Below, in pieces: positions 12,556 through 20,556 of a stretch of 32,957 nt of DNA. The translations under genes were made by a program, and so were the position numbers. This DNA is from a virus. Location: IMG/VR virus record IMGVR_UViG_3300027797_000079, positions 1 to 32,957 of that record; one strand, given 5' to 3'. The first letter of the stretch is position 1, and each line of letters starts with the position of its first letter. The notes beneath the pieces were generated by a model. The model ran no database searches. It was not told where the DNA came from and saw only the letters and a program-made list of their open reading frames with translations.

Positions 12556-13118
12556 GCTTGCATCACTCCATATACCGTGATGTTTCCTGATGAGACTGCA
12601 CCTGCTGTTGTTCCCCACCTGATATCACTAACTGAACTGACCACATCATGGCGACCCATATGAGATAACGTCCATATCCCACCTGCCAAATGATATGTAC
12701 CTTGCAGATTGTATTTCGTCGTCGTTGTAGAAACAGCAGGTTGACTGATGTTCATAACGGCACTATTCGGAAAATTAGTTGCTGAAGTGCAACCACCACA
12801 AACATAAAAATATGGGGCGACATTATTATTATTGAATGCACTGATCACTCCTGTCGAATAAGCCTGGTATGCGCCACCTTGATAGTACGAACCACCTGAC
12901 CAGATGCCACTGCTACCGAGTTGAAACCACAGAAACGAGTCAGCAGTTGCAAAATAGTTACTAACCACGATCTTGTAGTTCACATACGTGCTAGTGAAAC
13001 AGTTGGTGATTTGACCTGCGGTGACTGACGCTGACGCAATAAATGAGTCACCCTTGCTGGCGAATGTGTTCAGATCGCTTGCGTTCAGTTGTGCCTGCGT
13101 GAATGTTTTTGTGGCCAT
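12552..13118 (-). CDS. Tail surface/fibre-like protein B (second tandem paralogue)
   Basis: 188 aa. N-terminal QAQLNASDLNTFASKGDSFI, then NCFTSTYVNYKIVVS, then a Gly/Tyr/Asn-rich centre and the end GNITVYGVMQA. It has two closely spaced cysteines (VCGGC), unlike copy C. Landmarks align with copies A and C. A role in host-surface contact is inferred from tail-end position and rapid divergence between copies. Starts 3 nt after copy A's stop. Confidence 0.68.
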   Translation of the reverse strand: MATKTFTQAQLNASDLNTFASKGDSFIASASVTAGQITNCFTSTYVNYKIVVSNYFATADSFLWFQLGSSGIWSGGSYYQGGAYQAYSTGVISAFNNNNVAPYFYVCGGCTSATNFPNSAVMNISQPAVSTTTTKYNLQGTYHLAGGIWTLSHMGRHDVVSSVSDIRWGTTAGAVSSGNITVYGVMQA

Positions 13119-13120
13119 GT

Positions 13121-13687
13121 CTATGGTTTCCTGTATCCGTACACGCTCATGTTGCACACCATTGTTGATCCACTAGCGGTGTACACATCGAAACCTATGT
13201 AGTCGGCATTGTTAGCAATGAATGCACCGCCAAGTCGATTGCAGTTGTTGAATGTGTCAGTTGCTTGCCAGTTGAATGTTGGTCTGCAACTTGTGCGCAC
13301 ATTATTGATTTCAATGGTGGCAGAACATTGTCGTGTGTTCACACCATTGGTGATTTGCACATTGGTTGAGTTCACAGCATTGTTTCCGATAGCACCAGCA
13401 GTCGCCCACACGACACCGTTGTATGCCCAGTTATATGTTGCACCTGTGTATTGACCGCCTGATGTGCGCATACGCAACAACAACGCATCATTGGCGATGT
13501 TAGGTCGCCATGTATCGATCAGGATGCGATAGCGATCAAACTCTGTTGTGAACACCGTTGATGTCAAAATGTTTGCACCAAACGATGTTGATCTTGTATC
13601 TAACCATTTCAAACCATTATTCAACGAATAGGTGTTGAAATTCATCGGTGTGAACCGCTCACCTGTGACATAGTTTCTAATAGCCAT
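13121..13687 (-). CDS. Tail surface/fibre-like protein A (first tandem paralogue)
   Basis: 188 aa. Starts MAIRNYVTGERFTPMNFNTY (the same GER-x-T-x2-MN-x-F/Y landmark as copy C), contains STVFTTEFDRYRILID, and ends MVCNMSVYGYRKP. Four or more cysteines are spread through the C-terminal half. The C-terminal YGYRK is shared with copy C. It starts at the stop of the minor tail protein (1-bp overlap). Likely part of the adsorption apparatus; no enzymatic motif seen. Confidence 0.7.
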   Translation of the reverse strand: MAIRNYVTGERFTPMNFNTYSLNNGLKWLDTRSTSFGANILTSTVFTTEFDRYRILIDTWRPNIANDALLLRMRTSGGQYTGATYNWAYNGVVWATAGAIGNNAVNSTNVQITNGVNTRQCSATIEINNVRTSCRPTFNWQATDTFNNCNRLGGAFIANNADYIGFDVYTASGSTMVCNMSVYGYRKP

Positions 13688-14775
13688 CAGACTTGCCAAC
13701 CGAATCTAGTAACACCCAATGTGCCTGATGCTGAATCCAAAATGAAGTCGTCATAAAAACTGCCATCAGAAAAATATATTGTCCAATCAGTGACATCAGG
13801 TGTGACGCTGGCTCTGAGTCCTTCAATGAATATTCGTTTTGACGTTGCTGATTGGCCAGGCAATTTATATTCAAGCGTGCAAGGTGTACCAACAACTGTG
13901 TACCACATGAATGTGTTGTAACCTGCTGTGGTCGACGCTTTATCTGTGAATGAAAGTTGCCCTGAAATTGTTTCAGGGTCGATCATGATTGTCCCAAGGA
14001 AACGCGCTTGGTTGTCTGCCTGCACCGATGTTCCTAACGAACCTGCCAATGATGTGTATTTTGTATAGGTTTTGATGAATGTTGAGAAGCCAGTCGTATA
14101 GGTTGATTGACCTTCAACCCAATCCACGATAACTCTGTTTGCGCTGACAGTTGTTCCGATGTCTCGTTGTAATTCGTAGTATGGGATGCCTGCTGTGCCT
14201 GATCTGCCGAATGTCGTTTGTGATGTTTTTACGTAACCATATGGGATTGCTTCGATGGTGTTGTGAGTTGCTTGCAGCGTTCCCATTTCACCTGCCATCA
14301 ATAGATTGAAATAATCTAATAGTGTCCCATCTGAACCTGAAGCCGTGTTGGTTGTTGACACCGCTGTAAAAACATCATCTAGGTATGGTGGCTCTAAGCC
14401 GTAAGCCTGCCACTGATCATAAATGTATTGAGTTGGTGACACAGGTGGGAAAGTAGCCGACTGCGCAGTTGCGACATAACTAGCCAGGATTGCTAACGCA
14501 TCAATCCCTGTGATGGTGCAGGTTGCTTCAGCGTCAAGAATACCTTCGTCGAATGTGATGTTTGAAACTAGATATTGACCGATTCCATCTAAATAGATCG
14601 CGTCATCTTTTGCTATCAATCCGCATTGGTTTGTGTTGTTGCGCAATGTGATCGTGATGTGACCACCAACAAAGTCGTCATACATTGATTGTCTGCCTTT
14701 ATCAAAAGACATTGATATAACACTACTGGTGAGCAATGTTGCACCGATAGAAACTGCCCAAGTGTCAGTAGCCAT
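13687..14775 (-). CDS. Minor tail protein (distal tail/hub-like)
   Basis: A 362-aa beta-rich structural protein encoded directly after the tape measure gene, where siphoviruses place distal tail or baseplate-hub proteins. It opens with a domain typical of such proteins (FDKGRQSMYDDFVGGHITIT, DDAIYLDGIGQYLVSNITF), continues with TITGIDALAILASYVAT, and ends in a second beta domain. No protease or hydrolase motif is seen. Start ATG 14775 overlaps the tape measure stop by one base. Structural role likely; exact position in the tail tip inferred. Confidence 0.75.
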   Translation of the reverse strand: MATDTWAVSIGATLLTSSVISMSFDKGRQSMYDDFVGGHITITLRNNTNQCGLIAKDDAIYLDGIGQYLVSNITFDEGILDAEATCTITGIDALAILASYVATAQSATFPPVSPTQYIYDQWQAYGLEPPYLDDVFTAVSTTNTASGSDGTLLDYFNLLMAGEMGTLQATHNTIEAIPYGYVKTSQTTFGRSGTAGIPYYELQRDIGTTVSANRVIVDWVEGQSTYTTGFSTFIKTYTKYTSLAGSLGTSVQADNQARFLGTIMIDPETISGQLSFTDKASTTAGYNTFMWYTVVGTPCTLEYKLPGQSATSKRIFIEGLRASVTPDVTDWTIYFSDGSFYDDFILDSASGTLGVTRFGWQV

Positions 14776-16865
14776 TACAGAATCCCTGTCGGTAGTCTGC
14801 CGTACAAACGCACGTACCGTTGCAATGCTCGCACAACTTCTTGTGGGTCGCTAGACGTGACGCTCACGTTGATCGTTGTCGAGCCGCCACCAAGTTGATT
14901 GTTCGGTATCACTGTCCCTGACTGACCAGGTACGATGATCTCTGGGCCTTCCTCACCAACAACGTAGGGCTGGTTCGCAGAGATCGGGCCTCCGCTAGCA
15001 CGACCAGGTACTGTCGCCCTAAACGCATCTGAGATAAAACTCGGTGAAGTGAAACCGCCAGCGATGTACGGCTGTACCTTCAGCGCTACAGTTCTCGCTG
15101 CTGATAACGCATCAAGAATGGCGTACGCCTCATCAACTTTGCCAGCATCCATCAACGCTAAGATCTCGGTCTGCTTCTCCTCAGGCACGTTACCGAGTTC
15201 TTTGATGTAGTCACCGACTGCTTTGTATACACCGCCCAACTTCTCACGGTATGCATCTACATCTTCCTGCTTGCCAGTGCTAAACGCCTCAGCAGCAGCC
15301 TCTTTCAGTTCAACGAGATCTTCTTTTACGTTGCGCAGTGCAGATTCACGATCAAACAGACCGAGTGTTTCTTTCCACTGCTCAGTCAACTCAAATGCTG
15401 CACCAGTTACATCGTCAATCGCATCGGCTGCATCATCACCTTCTAATGCGATACCAGTGAGCGCTGATGCTGTTGCATCAGTTGCGGTTGTTGCATCCAG
15501 GTTGGCCATCTCCAGGTTGAACAGACCAAAACTGAGGTTTTGAATGTGCGACCAGGTGGCATCTGCCTGCTCGCCAGTCATCTTGGTCGTATCAATATTG
15601 AGACCTAGCGAGTCGTTCAATGCCTCAATGCGTGAGACGCTATCAAATGACGTGTTGGCAACTTTGGATACTGCATCACGGAACGTATCTGCTGGGCCAT
15701 CTAAGTCACGCAGATATTGCGCCATGTCGTCGACGGTGATGCCAACCATGCCCATGGTCTCTAGGAACTCACCAGCGAGAGGATTATCCTCTGCCAGTTT
15801 GCGCAAGTTCTCAGCACGTGCCGCTTTATCGTTCTCTTTGAGAGCCTCAGTGAACTCTACCGTTTTAGCAGTGCCAGATTCTGATTGTGCCTCAAAGATC
15901 TTAGCGATTGCGTACAAGCCGACCAGTGCGATAGCAGCACCACCTGCCATCTTGCCGAATCCGTTGATTGCACCGCTCGCATCAGTGAACCTGTCACGCA
16001 TTTTGATCGCAGAGCCAGCAAGGAACGAAATAGAGCCTGCTACACCGATAACACCTGTACCTACAGCGAGAATCTGACCTGCAGTTTCTTGTATCTCAGG
16101 GTTGATCTCACCTAGTGCGGTTGATAGACCGCTAGCGCCCTCAATCGCCACACCAAACACATCAATGACACCAGCGCCAATGCCCTCTTTCAAGTCACCG
16201 AGTGAGATCTTCAGTTGATCTATCTTGCCTGAGAATGTTTCTGCTTCCTTCTCTGCGAAACCGCCCACTGTGCCTGCGAGCGCTTCCATCGTAGCGTCAA
16301 ACTTGTTACCTTCAGTGTTCGCATAGTCGACCTGAATGCCCATTCTCTTGAGCGCTGTTTGTGAGCCAGTCGCTGACTTGGCCACCGCTTTAGCGGCAGT
16401 GTCCATATCAACGCCCATTTTCTGCGACAAGTCGACCACTAGCGGCGTGATCTTTGTGATCTGATCTTCAGTTAGACCAAACTGTACGAGCAATGACTGC
16501 ATACCGATGATCGCATCACCGTCAGCAGTGGTGATCTTCTGTATGTCTTTGGCTAGTTGTTCAAAACGACCTTGTGCACCATATGCAAACTTGCCTGAGT
16601 TGTCTATTGAGTTGCCGAGTTTGCGTGATTGGAGTTCTGCATCTTCAGCGTCTTTGGCGAAACTGTACAGTGCACTACCTGCGATACCAGCGAATGCCAT
16701 AGCGCCAGCGCCGAACCTAGTGAGTTGAGTACCCACCTTATCCATCTTGTTTTCGGCTTTGCCGAGTTCCTTCTCAGCAGCGTTGCCTGTCTTCTCAAAT
16801 GCACGTATAGCGCTGTCTGCGTTGGCAGAGATGAGAAACTTGAGTTGTTCGGTTAGTGCAGCCAT
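14775..16865 (-). CDS. Tail tape measure protein
   Basis: A 696-aa protein that sets tail length and is ejected during DNA delivery. It has an N-terminal helical, Ala/Lys/Glu-rich coiled-coil region, hydrophobic Gly/Ala-rich segments (AGAMAFAGIAGSALY near 55; ILAVGTGVIGVAGSISFLAG near 265; GGAAIALVGLYAIA near 308), and the common C-terminal block ASGGPISANQPYVVGEEGPE near 630. At about 1.5 Angstrom per residue it implies a tail near 100 nm. It starts at the stop of the gp10-like gene (1-bp overlap). Confidence 0.92.
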   Translation of the reverse strand: MAALTEQLKFLISANADSAIRAFEKTGNAAEKELGKAENKMDKVGTQLTRFGAGAMAFAGIAGSALYSFAKDAEDAELQSRKLGNSIDNSGKFAYGAQGRFEQLAKDIQKITTADGDAIIGMQSLLVQFGLTEDQITKITPLVVDLSQKMGVDMDTAAKAVAKSATGSQTALKRMGIQVDYANTEGNKFDATMEALAGTVGGFAEKEAETFSGKIDQLKISLGDLKEGIGAGVIDVFGVAIEGASGLSTALGEINPEIQETAGQILAVGTGVIGVAGSISFLAGSAIKMRDRFTDASGAINGFGKMAGGAAIALVGLYAIAKIFEAQSESGTAKTVEFTEALKENDKAARAENLRKLAEDNPLAGEFLETMGMVGITVDDMAQYLRDLDGPADTFRDAVSKVANTSFDSVSRIEALNDSLGLNIDTTKMTGEQADATWSHIQNLSFGLFNLEMANLDATTATDATASALTGIALEGDDAADAIDDVTGAAFELTEQWKETLGLFDRESALRNVKEDLVELKEAAAEAFSTGKQEDVDAYREKLGGVYKAVGDYIKELGNVPEEKQTEILALMDAGKVDEAYAILDALSAARTVALKVQPYIAGGFTSPSFISDAFRATVPGRASGGPISANQPYVVGEEGPEIIVPGQSGTVIPNNQLGGGSTTINVSVTSSDPQEVVRALQRYVRLYGRLPTGIL

Positions 16866-17500
16866 CAGGTATACGACCCTACTTCGCCCTTAGCGTACAC
16901 CCAGGTCTGTCTGCCGTTTCTAATAACGTCGACCACTGTGCTACTGATGACAGTGCGCAGTTCTTTGATCGCTCTACCTTCAGCCTGCTGCATACCACGA
17001 TGAAATGGTCGCTTGCCTGGTGTGCCAGGATGCATGACCTTATATCGGAATGTGCCTTTCATGTTCATTGGTGATACACCGCTGTACACGCCATGTGCAC
17101 CGTATGCGATATCTAGATCACGTTGACGTATCATGCGTTGACGAGCAGCACGTGAAATGCCTTTGCCAGTGCCTGTTTTAGCGATCTTAGCGCCAATGAC
17201 GTGTGGCATAGCGCCGTATTCAACCAAGCCCCACGGCCCTTTAGCGTATAGCAACGATGTCGGGTTATGCGTGCCTTTGATGTTGAACCCTAAACTGAGA
17301 GGCTTAGGTTGTTGATCTTTGCGTTTGCGCAGGTTAGACATGCGACGATCTGCACCGATTGCGTTCTCTAGTTTGCCTTCAATGCTGATCTTCAAAGTCA
17401 TTGATGCACGATATACTGCGTCACGTGGTGCTTTTTGCAACGACGTACCCACTTGATGCAATCTGAAAGCGAGATCGTGTGAGGTACGTATATTGGGCAT
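16865..17500 (-). CDS. HK97 gp10-like tail completion/assembly protein
   Basis: 211 aa. The segment GPWGLVEYGAMPHVIGAK followed by HPGTPGKRPFHRGM matches the conserved core of HK97-gp10-like proteins, which take part in head-tail or tail-terminator assembly. The N-terminus is basic and helical. ATG 17500 (MPNIRTSHDLAF) lies just past the upstream stop; the longer frame to 17548 would lie inside the previous gene. Its position between the chaperone-slot gene and the tape measure is unusual, as gp10-like genes normally sit before the tail tube gene. Confidence 0.72.
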   Translation of the reverse strand: MPNIRTSHDLAFRLHQVGTSLQKAPRDAVYRASMTLKISIEGKLENAIGADRRMSNLRKRKDQQPKPLSLGFNIKGTHNPTSLLYAKGPWGLVEYGAMPHVIGAKIAKTGTGKGISRAARQRMIRQRDLDIAYGAHGVYSGVSPMNMKGTFRYKVMHPGTPGKRPFHRGMQQAEGRAIKELRTVISSTVVDVIRNGRQTWVYAKGEVGSYT

Positions 17501-17501
17501 G

Positions 17502-17771
17502 TCAGTCTCGGCTGGACAGCGCTGACAGTAACTGCGTGCCTGGTGCACCGTACACTTCAGCGAGCGCCTTATCTAGATCGCCTTTGTGCAGTGGCGAGAT
17601 CAACGCCACACACCAGGCTGCTAATGCTTTCGGGCCATTCCAGGGGCTAGTTGATCTCCAGTCGTCTGCACCTAGCAGATCAGCGACGGCGACCAGGTGT
17701 GCACCTGTAACGTCGAGATCTGTCCATGAGTTGTCACCCCAAGTGATTCGCCAGTTTCGTAGTTCAGTCAT
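17502..17771 (-). CDS. Putative tail assembly chaperone, 89 aa
   Basis: A small mixed helical protein (ITWGDNSWTDLDVTGAHLV, then PKALAAWCVALI and DKALAEVYGAPG) located between the tail tube gene and the tape measure, the slot used by tail assembly chaperones. I searched its end for a heptameric slippery sequence and an extended frame, and see neither; the next gene begins 1 nt after its stop as a separate protein. The call rests mostly on position. Confidence 0.5.
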   Translation of the reverse strand: MTELRNWRITWGDNSWTDLDVTGAHLVAVADLLGADDWRSTSPWNGPKALAAWCVALISPLHKGDLDKALAEVYGAPGTQLLSALSSRD

Positions 17772-17822
17772 TGCGCCTCTTTCGGTATATGGTTCAGCCT
17801 AGCATATAGGCGGTTGCATTTG

Positions 17823-17844
17823 TAACTGACGCTCAGGTCAGTTA
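17823..17844 (-). terminator. Hairpin at the tail tube gene end
   Basis: Perfect 8-bp stem (TAACTGAC/GTCAGTTA) with a 6-nt loop, overlapping the tail-tube stop codon. No U-tract. It lies in one of the few gaps of the late operon, so it could reduce read-through or stabilise the abundant tail-tube mRNA. Confidence 0.45.
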
Positions 17845-18254
17845 GTGCCGAAAGTGACAGCGCCAGTGATCTGCAACGAGACACTGAACGTCACCAGGTC
17901 TGCGACTGACGATGACACTTCGTAACTTGCTACGAAACACTCACCGCTGATCTTGACCAAGCCAGCAGTTGTGCCTGCTGGTGAGTATTCAAAAGTGCTC
18001 GACGTGGTAGCGCCGAGCAATGCAGCGAGTTGCGTGTTCAGTGTGGAATCCCACTTACCTGACAGGCTGATTGTGTCACCGTTGCGCAGGCCACCAGCGA
18101 ATGTCTTGCTGGCAGCACCGAACGTCGTGGTATCAAGCATGTTGGTGGTGTTTGCAATGCCACCGATGCTGTCAATGTACGAACTGATGTCGACCAGTGA
18201 GCCTGCTGCGTTGTCGAGTTTGAATGCTGAGTTTTTAGCGGCTACGAATGCCAT
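17838..18254 (-). CDS. Major tail tube protein
   Basis: 138 aa, beta-rich and Ser/Thr/Ala/Gly-rich. It has the tail-tube layout: MAFVAAKNSAFKLDN, a long loop MLDTTTFGAASKTFAGGLRN, a strand GDTISLSGKWDS, and SSSVADLVTFSVSLQITG near the end. The gene upstream has the same landmarks, so they are paralogues. Being the shorter form and directly upstream of a hairpin and the chaperone slot, this one is the likely main tube subunit. Short leader with AGGAG-like sequence before ATG 18254. Confidence 0.78.
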   Translation of the reverse strand: MAFVAAKNSAFKLDNAAGSLVDISSYIDSIGGIANTTNMLDTTTFGAASKTFAGGLRNGDTISLSGKWDSTLNTQLAALLGATTSSTFEYSPAGTTAGLVKISGECFVASYEVSSSVADLVTFSVSLQITGAVTFGTN

Positions 18255-18264
18255 GATGTCTCTC

Positions 18265-18987
18265 CTAGAGTCGTGCTAACGATATTTGGGTTGTAAATGA
18301 TGGAGTTGTACCGCCGATGGTGTACGAGATTCGCACGTATCGGTTCACTGTACCTGTGCCGCTAATCCTTGCAGATGTCGCACCAGTGATCGCTGTGAAA
18401 CTGCCTAATGTAGCCCACGTTGAGTTGTTGGTAGAATGCTGAATGATAGCGGTCATTGTTGGTGTCGTACCGCTCGCTGCGGTCACGTGAATCTGTGCGA
18501 TGAAACCATTGCTGGTTGATGCACTGTTGTCTACTGATGTGCCGTTGCCTGTGGCCGTTAGCGCCGTGAGATCGCTAAGGCTGACACCGATCTGTGATGC
18601 TGATGCTGAACCCATCGCCATGCTGAAGGTAACGATGTCTGCCACACTGCTCGACGGTTCAAAACTGATCGTGTTCGCCTGTGTCAACCATGTTGAGTTA
18701 CCTAGAGCGAAACCGTTAGGTGCTGTGCTGGTCACCACACTTGATGATGCAGTGATCGGTGCGGTGACCGTGGCCCACAACGAGCCTGCAGCAGCGGAAT
18801 CGTCAAACATGCCTTCAATGTTGAGCGTGAAGTCCTCTAATCCAGGTACGTATGCCTTGGCAGTGTCTGCCAGGCTTGTAACGTCGAGCATCTCAATAGT
18901 TGCTGATGGCGACACACTGCGCAGATACGCCTGCAATGGAAGTGTGCCGTAGATCAGTTTGGTTTGGTTAGCGTTGATGAATGCCAC
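18265..18987 (-). CDS. Second tail tube protein with C-terminal beta domain
   Basis: 240 aa. Residues 1-128 parallel the major tail tube protein: MLDVTSLADTAKAYVPGLED, LNIEGMFDDS, and SSSVADIVTFSMAMG. Residues about 135-240 are an extra beta-sandwich-like domain (IIQHSTNNSTWATLGSF, RYVRISYTIGG, ending QISLARL), a type often displayed on phage tails or heads. It uses a GTG start with AGAGGA 6 nt upstream. It may decorate the tube at intervals, cap it, or be the main tube subunit. Confidence 0.75.
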   Translation of the reverse strand: MAFINANQTKLIYGTLPLQAYLRSVSPSATIEMLDVTSLADTAKAYVPGLEDFTLNIEGMFDDSAAAGSLWATVTAPITASSSVVTSTAPNGFALGNSTWLTQANTISFEPSSSVADIVTFSMAMGSASASQIGVSLSDLTALTATGNGTSVDNSASTSNGFIAQIHVTAASGTTPTMTAIIQHSTNNSTWATLGSFTAITGATSARISGTGTVNRYVRISYTIGGTTPSFTTQISLARL

Positions 18988-18997
18988 GTGTTGTCCT

Positions 18998-19408
18998 CTA
19001 TGCGTAGACCGTTACCGAGAAGTCACATTCTAAGAATGTGAGACCATCTGAACGTTCTACGGTTCTGATGCTTCTCGCTTCTGAAACTCTTGTATTCAAT
19101 GCTACACCACCGAGGGTGGGGTCTGCTTCTACCGATGTCTTCAACGACTGTGCACCTGTACCAGCCAGGTACGTCTCCAGTTTGACCTGTGCACTGCGAT
19201 CATCGGCTCTACCGACAACCACAGTGACGGTGAACTCAAACATGTCGCTACCTCGTGCCATGGTGGAGTCGTAACCGACACGATCTAGGCTGATGACTGC
19301 ACACGGTGTATACGGTGTGTCAGGTATGAGTTCGTATATGCGTATGCCTGTGAGTGTTTGCAGTTGGGTGGCTAGTCCAGTGCGGAGAGCCGACAGTGCA
19401 GCAGGCAT
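18998..19408 (-). CDS. Tail terminator/completion protein (gpU-like)
   Basis: 136 aa. N-terminal helix LSALRTGLATQLQTLTGIRIYELIPD, then PCAVISLDRVGYD, MFEFTVTVVVGR and C-terminal TFLECDFSVTVYA. This helix plus beta-sheet pattern and its place between the connector and tail tube genes fit the tail terminator family that caps the tail and docks to the head. Overlaps the connector stop by one base. Assigned by pattern and synteny. Confidence 0.65.
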   Translation of the reverse strand: MPAALSALRTGLATQLQTLTGIRIYELIPDTPYTPCAVISLDRVGYDSTMARGSDMFEFTVTVVVGRADDRSAQVKLETYLAGTGAQSLKTSVEADPTLGGVALNTRVSEARSIRTVERSDGLTFLECDFSVTVYA

Positions 19409-20010
19409 CAGACGATCGCTATGATCTTATATGGGGCGATCATTGCTTCTACGTCAGGGTCTACACGGCGCACCATGATCGTGCCGAGGTCACCGAATCC
19501 TGCGACACCGAGTGGCGAGTCGTAGCGTTTGAACTGGCGAGAGGCGAGCAGTACGGTTGCTTCACGGATTGCATCAGGCACTGCAGCCCAGCCCCACCTG
19601 GCTGTCACTTGCACGAGTGGTCGTGAAACCGACGAGATCGGCCATGTGTAATCTAATGCGTTGAGCGTTGTGATCGGTTCGTTTTTGGCGATGCAGTTCA
19701 ATGGCAGTGTGCTGAAGTCTGTGCCGATTGTACGTGTCGCATCGTATGTACCATCATCGTCGGTGTCTACTTGTACGACTAAACCTGTGAGTGTGTAGAT
19801 GTCGTCTACCATCACCTGGTTGCTGTTGCTTGCGATGTAGACACGTGCTGATGCACTGCCATCTGCGTAGAAACGGCGATTACATGCGCCGTCAATGCGT
19901 CGACTTGCTGCCTCTATCGCATTCTCTAGTAGCGTATCGTCAATGGAGTCGGTGATACGTACTGCTGCTTTGAGTTCAGCGAGTGTGCAATATCCGTTGG
20001 TGATGGCCAT
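19408..20010 (-). CDS. Head-tail connector (HK97 gp6-like adaptor)
   Basis: 200 aa. Begins YCTLAELKAAVRITDSIDDT followed by LLENAIEAASRRIDGACNRRFY, the typical helical start of gp6/gp15-like adaptors that form the ring below the portal. A beta-rich centre follows, then the C-terminal helix DAIREATVLLASRQFKRYDS and FGDLGTIMVRRVDPDVEAMIAPY. It follows the small head gene by a 1-bp overlap and precedes the terminator. Confidence 0.82.
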   Translation of the reverse strand: MAITNGYCTLAELKAAVRITDSIDDTLLENAIEAASRRIDGACNRRFYADGSASARVYIASNSNQVMVDDIYTLTGLVVQVDTDDDGTYDATRTIGTDFSTLPLNCIAKNEPITTLNALDYTWPISSVSRPLVQVTARWGWAAVPDAIREATVLLASRQFKRYDSPLGVAGFGDLGTIMVRRVDPDVEAMIAPYKIIAIV

Positions 20011-20273
20011 CAGTTGACCACCAAGATAGACATGGTGTGTGTACCTGAACTTGTGATGGCATGTAACGACGACGTAGGTGGCATATGGAATTGTATATTG
20101 GTCTGACCGTCAAGTTGATAGCCGTTTGAGGCAGTGACAGCGCTATCACCGAGAAACGTATCTGTGCCTCCACCTGCGTCAGAGTGCACTGAGACAAAAC
20201 AACCGTCTGCGTCAGTCTGATGTAGCAACACACGTGTCGTGCCTACTGCCACCTGAGCGCTAGTGATTGGCAC
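20010..20273 (-). CDS. Small beta-rich head-associated protein, 87 aa
   Basis: A GTG-started protein with LLHQTDADGCFVSVHS, TFLGDSAVTASNGYQLDG and a C-terminal LHAITSSGTHTMSILVV. This short beta-fold with an SNGYxL segment recurs in phage head operons and may be a head decoration or fibre domain. It sits between the 69-aa gene and the connector. Function by position only. Confidence 0.6.
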   Translation of the reverse strand: MPITSAQVAVGTTRVLLHQTDADGCFVSVHSDAGGGTDTFLGDSAVTASNGYQLDGQTNIQFHMPPTSSLHAITSSGTHTMSILVVN

Positions 20274-20276
20274 TGC

Positions 20277-20486
20277 TTAGACCTTGCGAGGCTTGGCGGT
20301 TGGTTTCGCTGCGGTCTCTGCAACTGGGTCTACACTCGACGTTTCTGCCTCACTGACTGCTTCAGCATATTTGTTGCTGAGTAGGTCTAATGCGACAGCA
20401 TCAGCGACTTGCATGATCTCGCCACGTTCTGCCCAGGGTTGGCCATCAATCGTGCCTGAAATGGAAACTAACATCTTGATCTTCAT
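20277..20486 (-). CDS. Small protein with Ala/Pro/Lys tail, 69 aa
   Basis: A short folded part (MLVSISGTIDGQPWAERGEI then VADAVALDLLSNKYAEAV) followed by an Ala/Thr/Lys/Pro-rich tail ending KPTAKPRKV. Small proteins of this layout commonly lie directly after actinophage capsid genes; no function is known to me. GAGG 8 nt before ATG 20486. A strong hairpin separates it from the capsid gene. Confidence 0.65.
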   Translation of the reverse strand: MKIKMLVSISGTIDGQPWAERGEIMQVADAVALDLLSNKYAEAVSEAETSSVDPVAETAAKPTAKPRKV

Positions 20487-20505
20487 TTGTGCACCTCAGG
20501 GTTTG

Positions 20506-20543
20506 AACTGGTGCGGTAGCAAGGGGAAACTACCGCACCAGTT
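20506..20543 (-). terminator. Strong hairpin after the major capsid gene
   Basis: A perfect 14-bp stem (AACTGGTGCGGTAG/CTACCGCACCAGTT) with a 10-nt loop, 14 nt below the capsid stop. No U-tract follows on the minus strand. In phage head operons such hairpins after the capsid gene reduce downstream transcription or protect the capsid mRNA 3' end. Confidence 0.7.
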
Positions 20544-20556
20544 ACGAATTTTGTTA

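Noticed and set aside
15544-16077. Plus-strand 177-codon open frame
   Set aside because: Antisense to the tape measure gene; Ser/Ala-rich shadow.
17502-17771. Programmed frameshift in the tail assembly chaperone
   Set aside because: No slippery heptamer or plausible extended frame was seen; the next gene has its own start and a recognisable gp10-like core.
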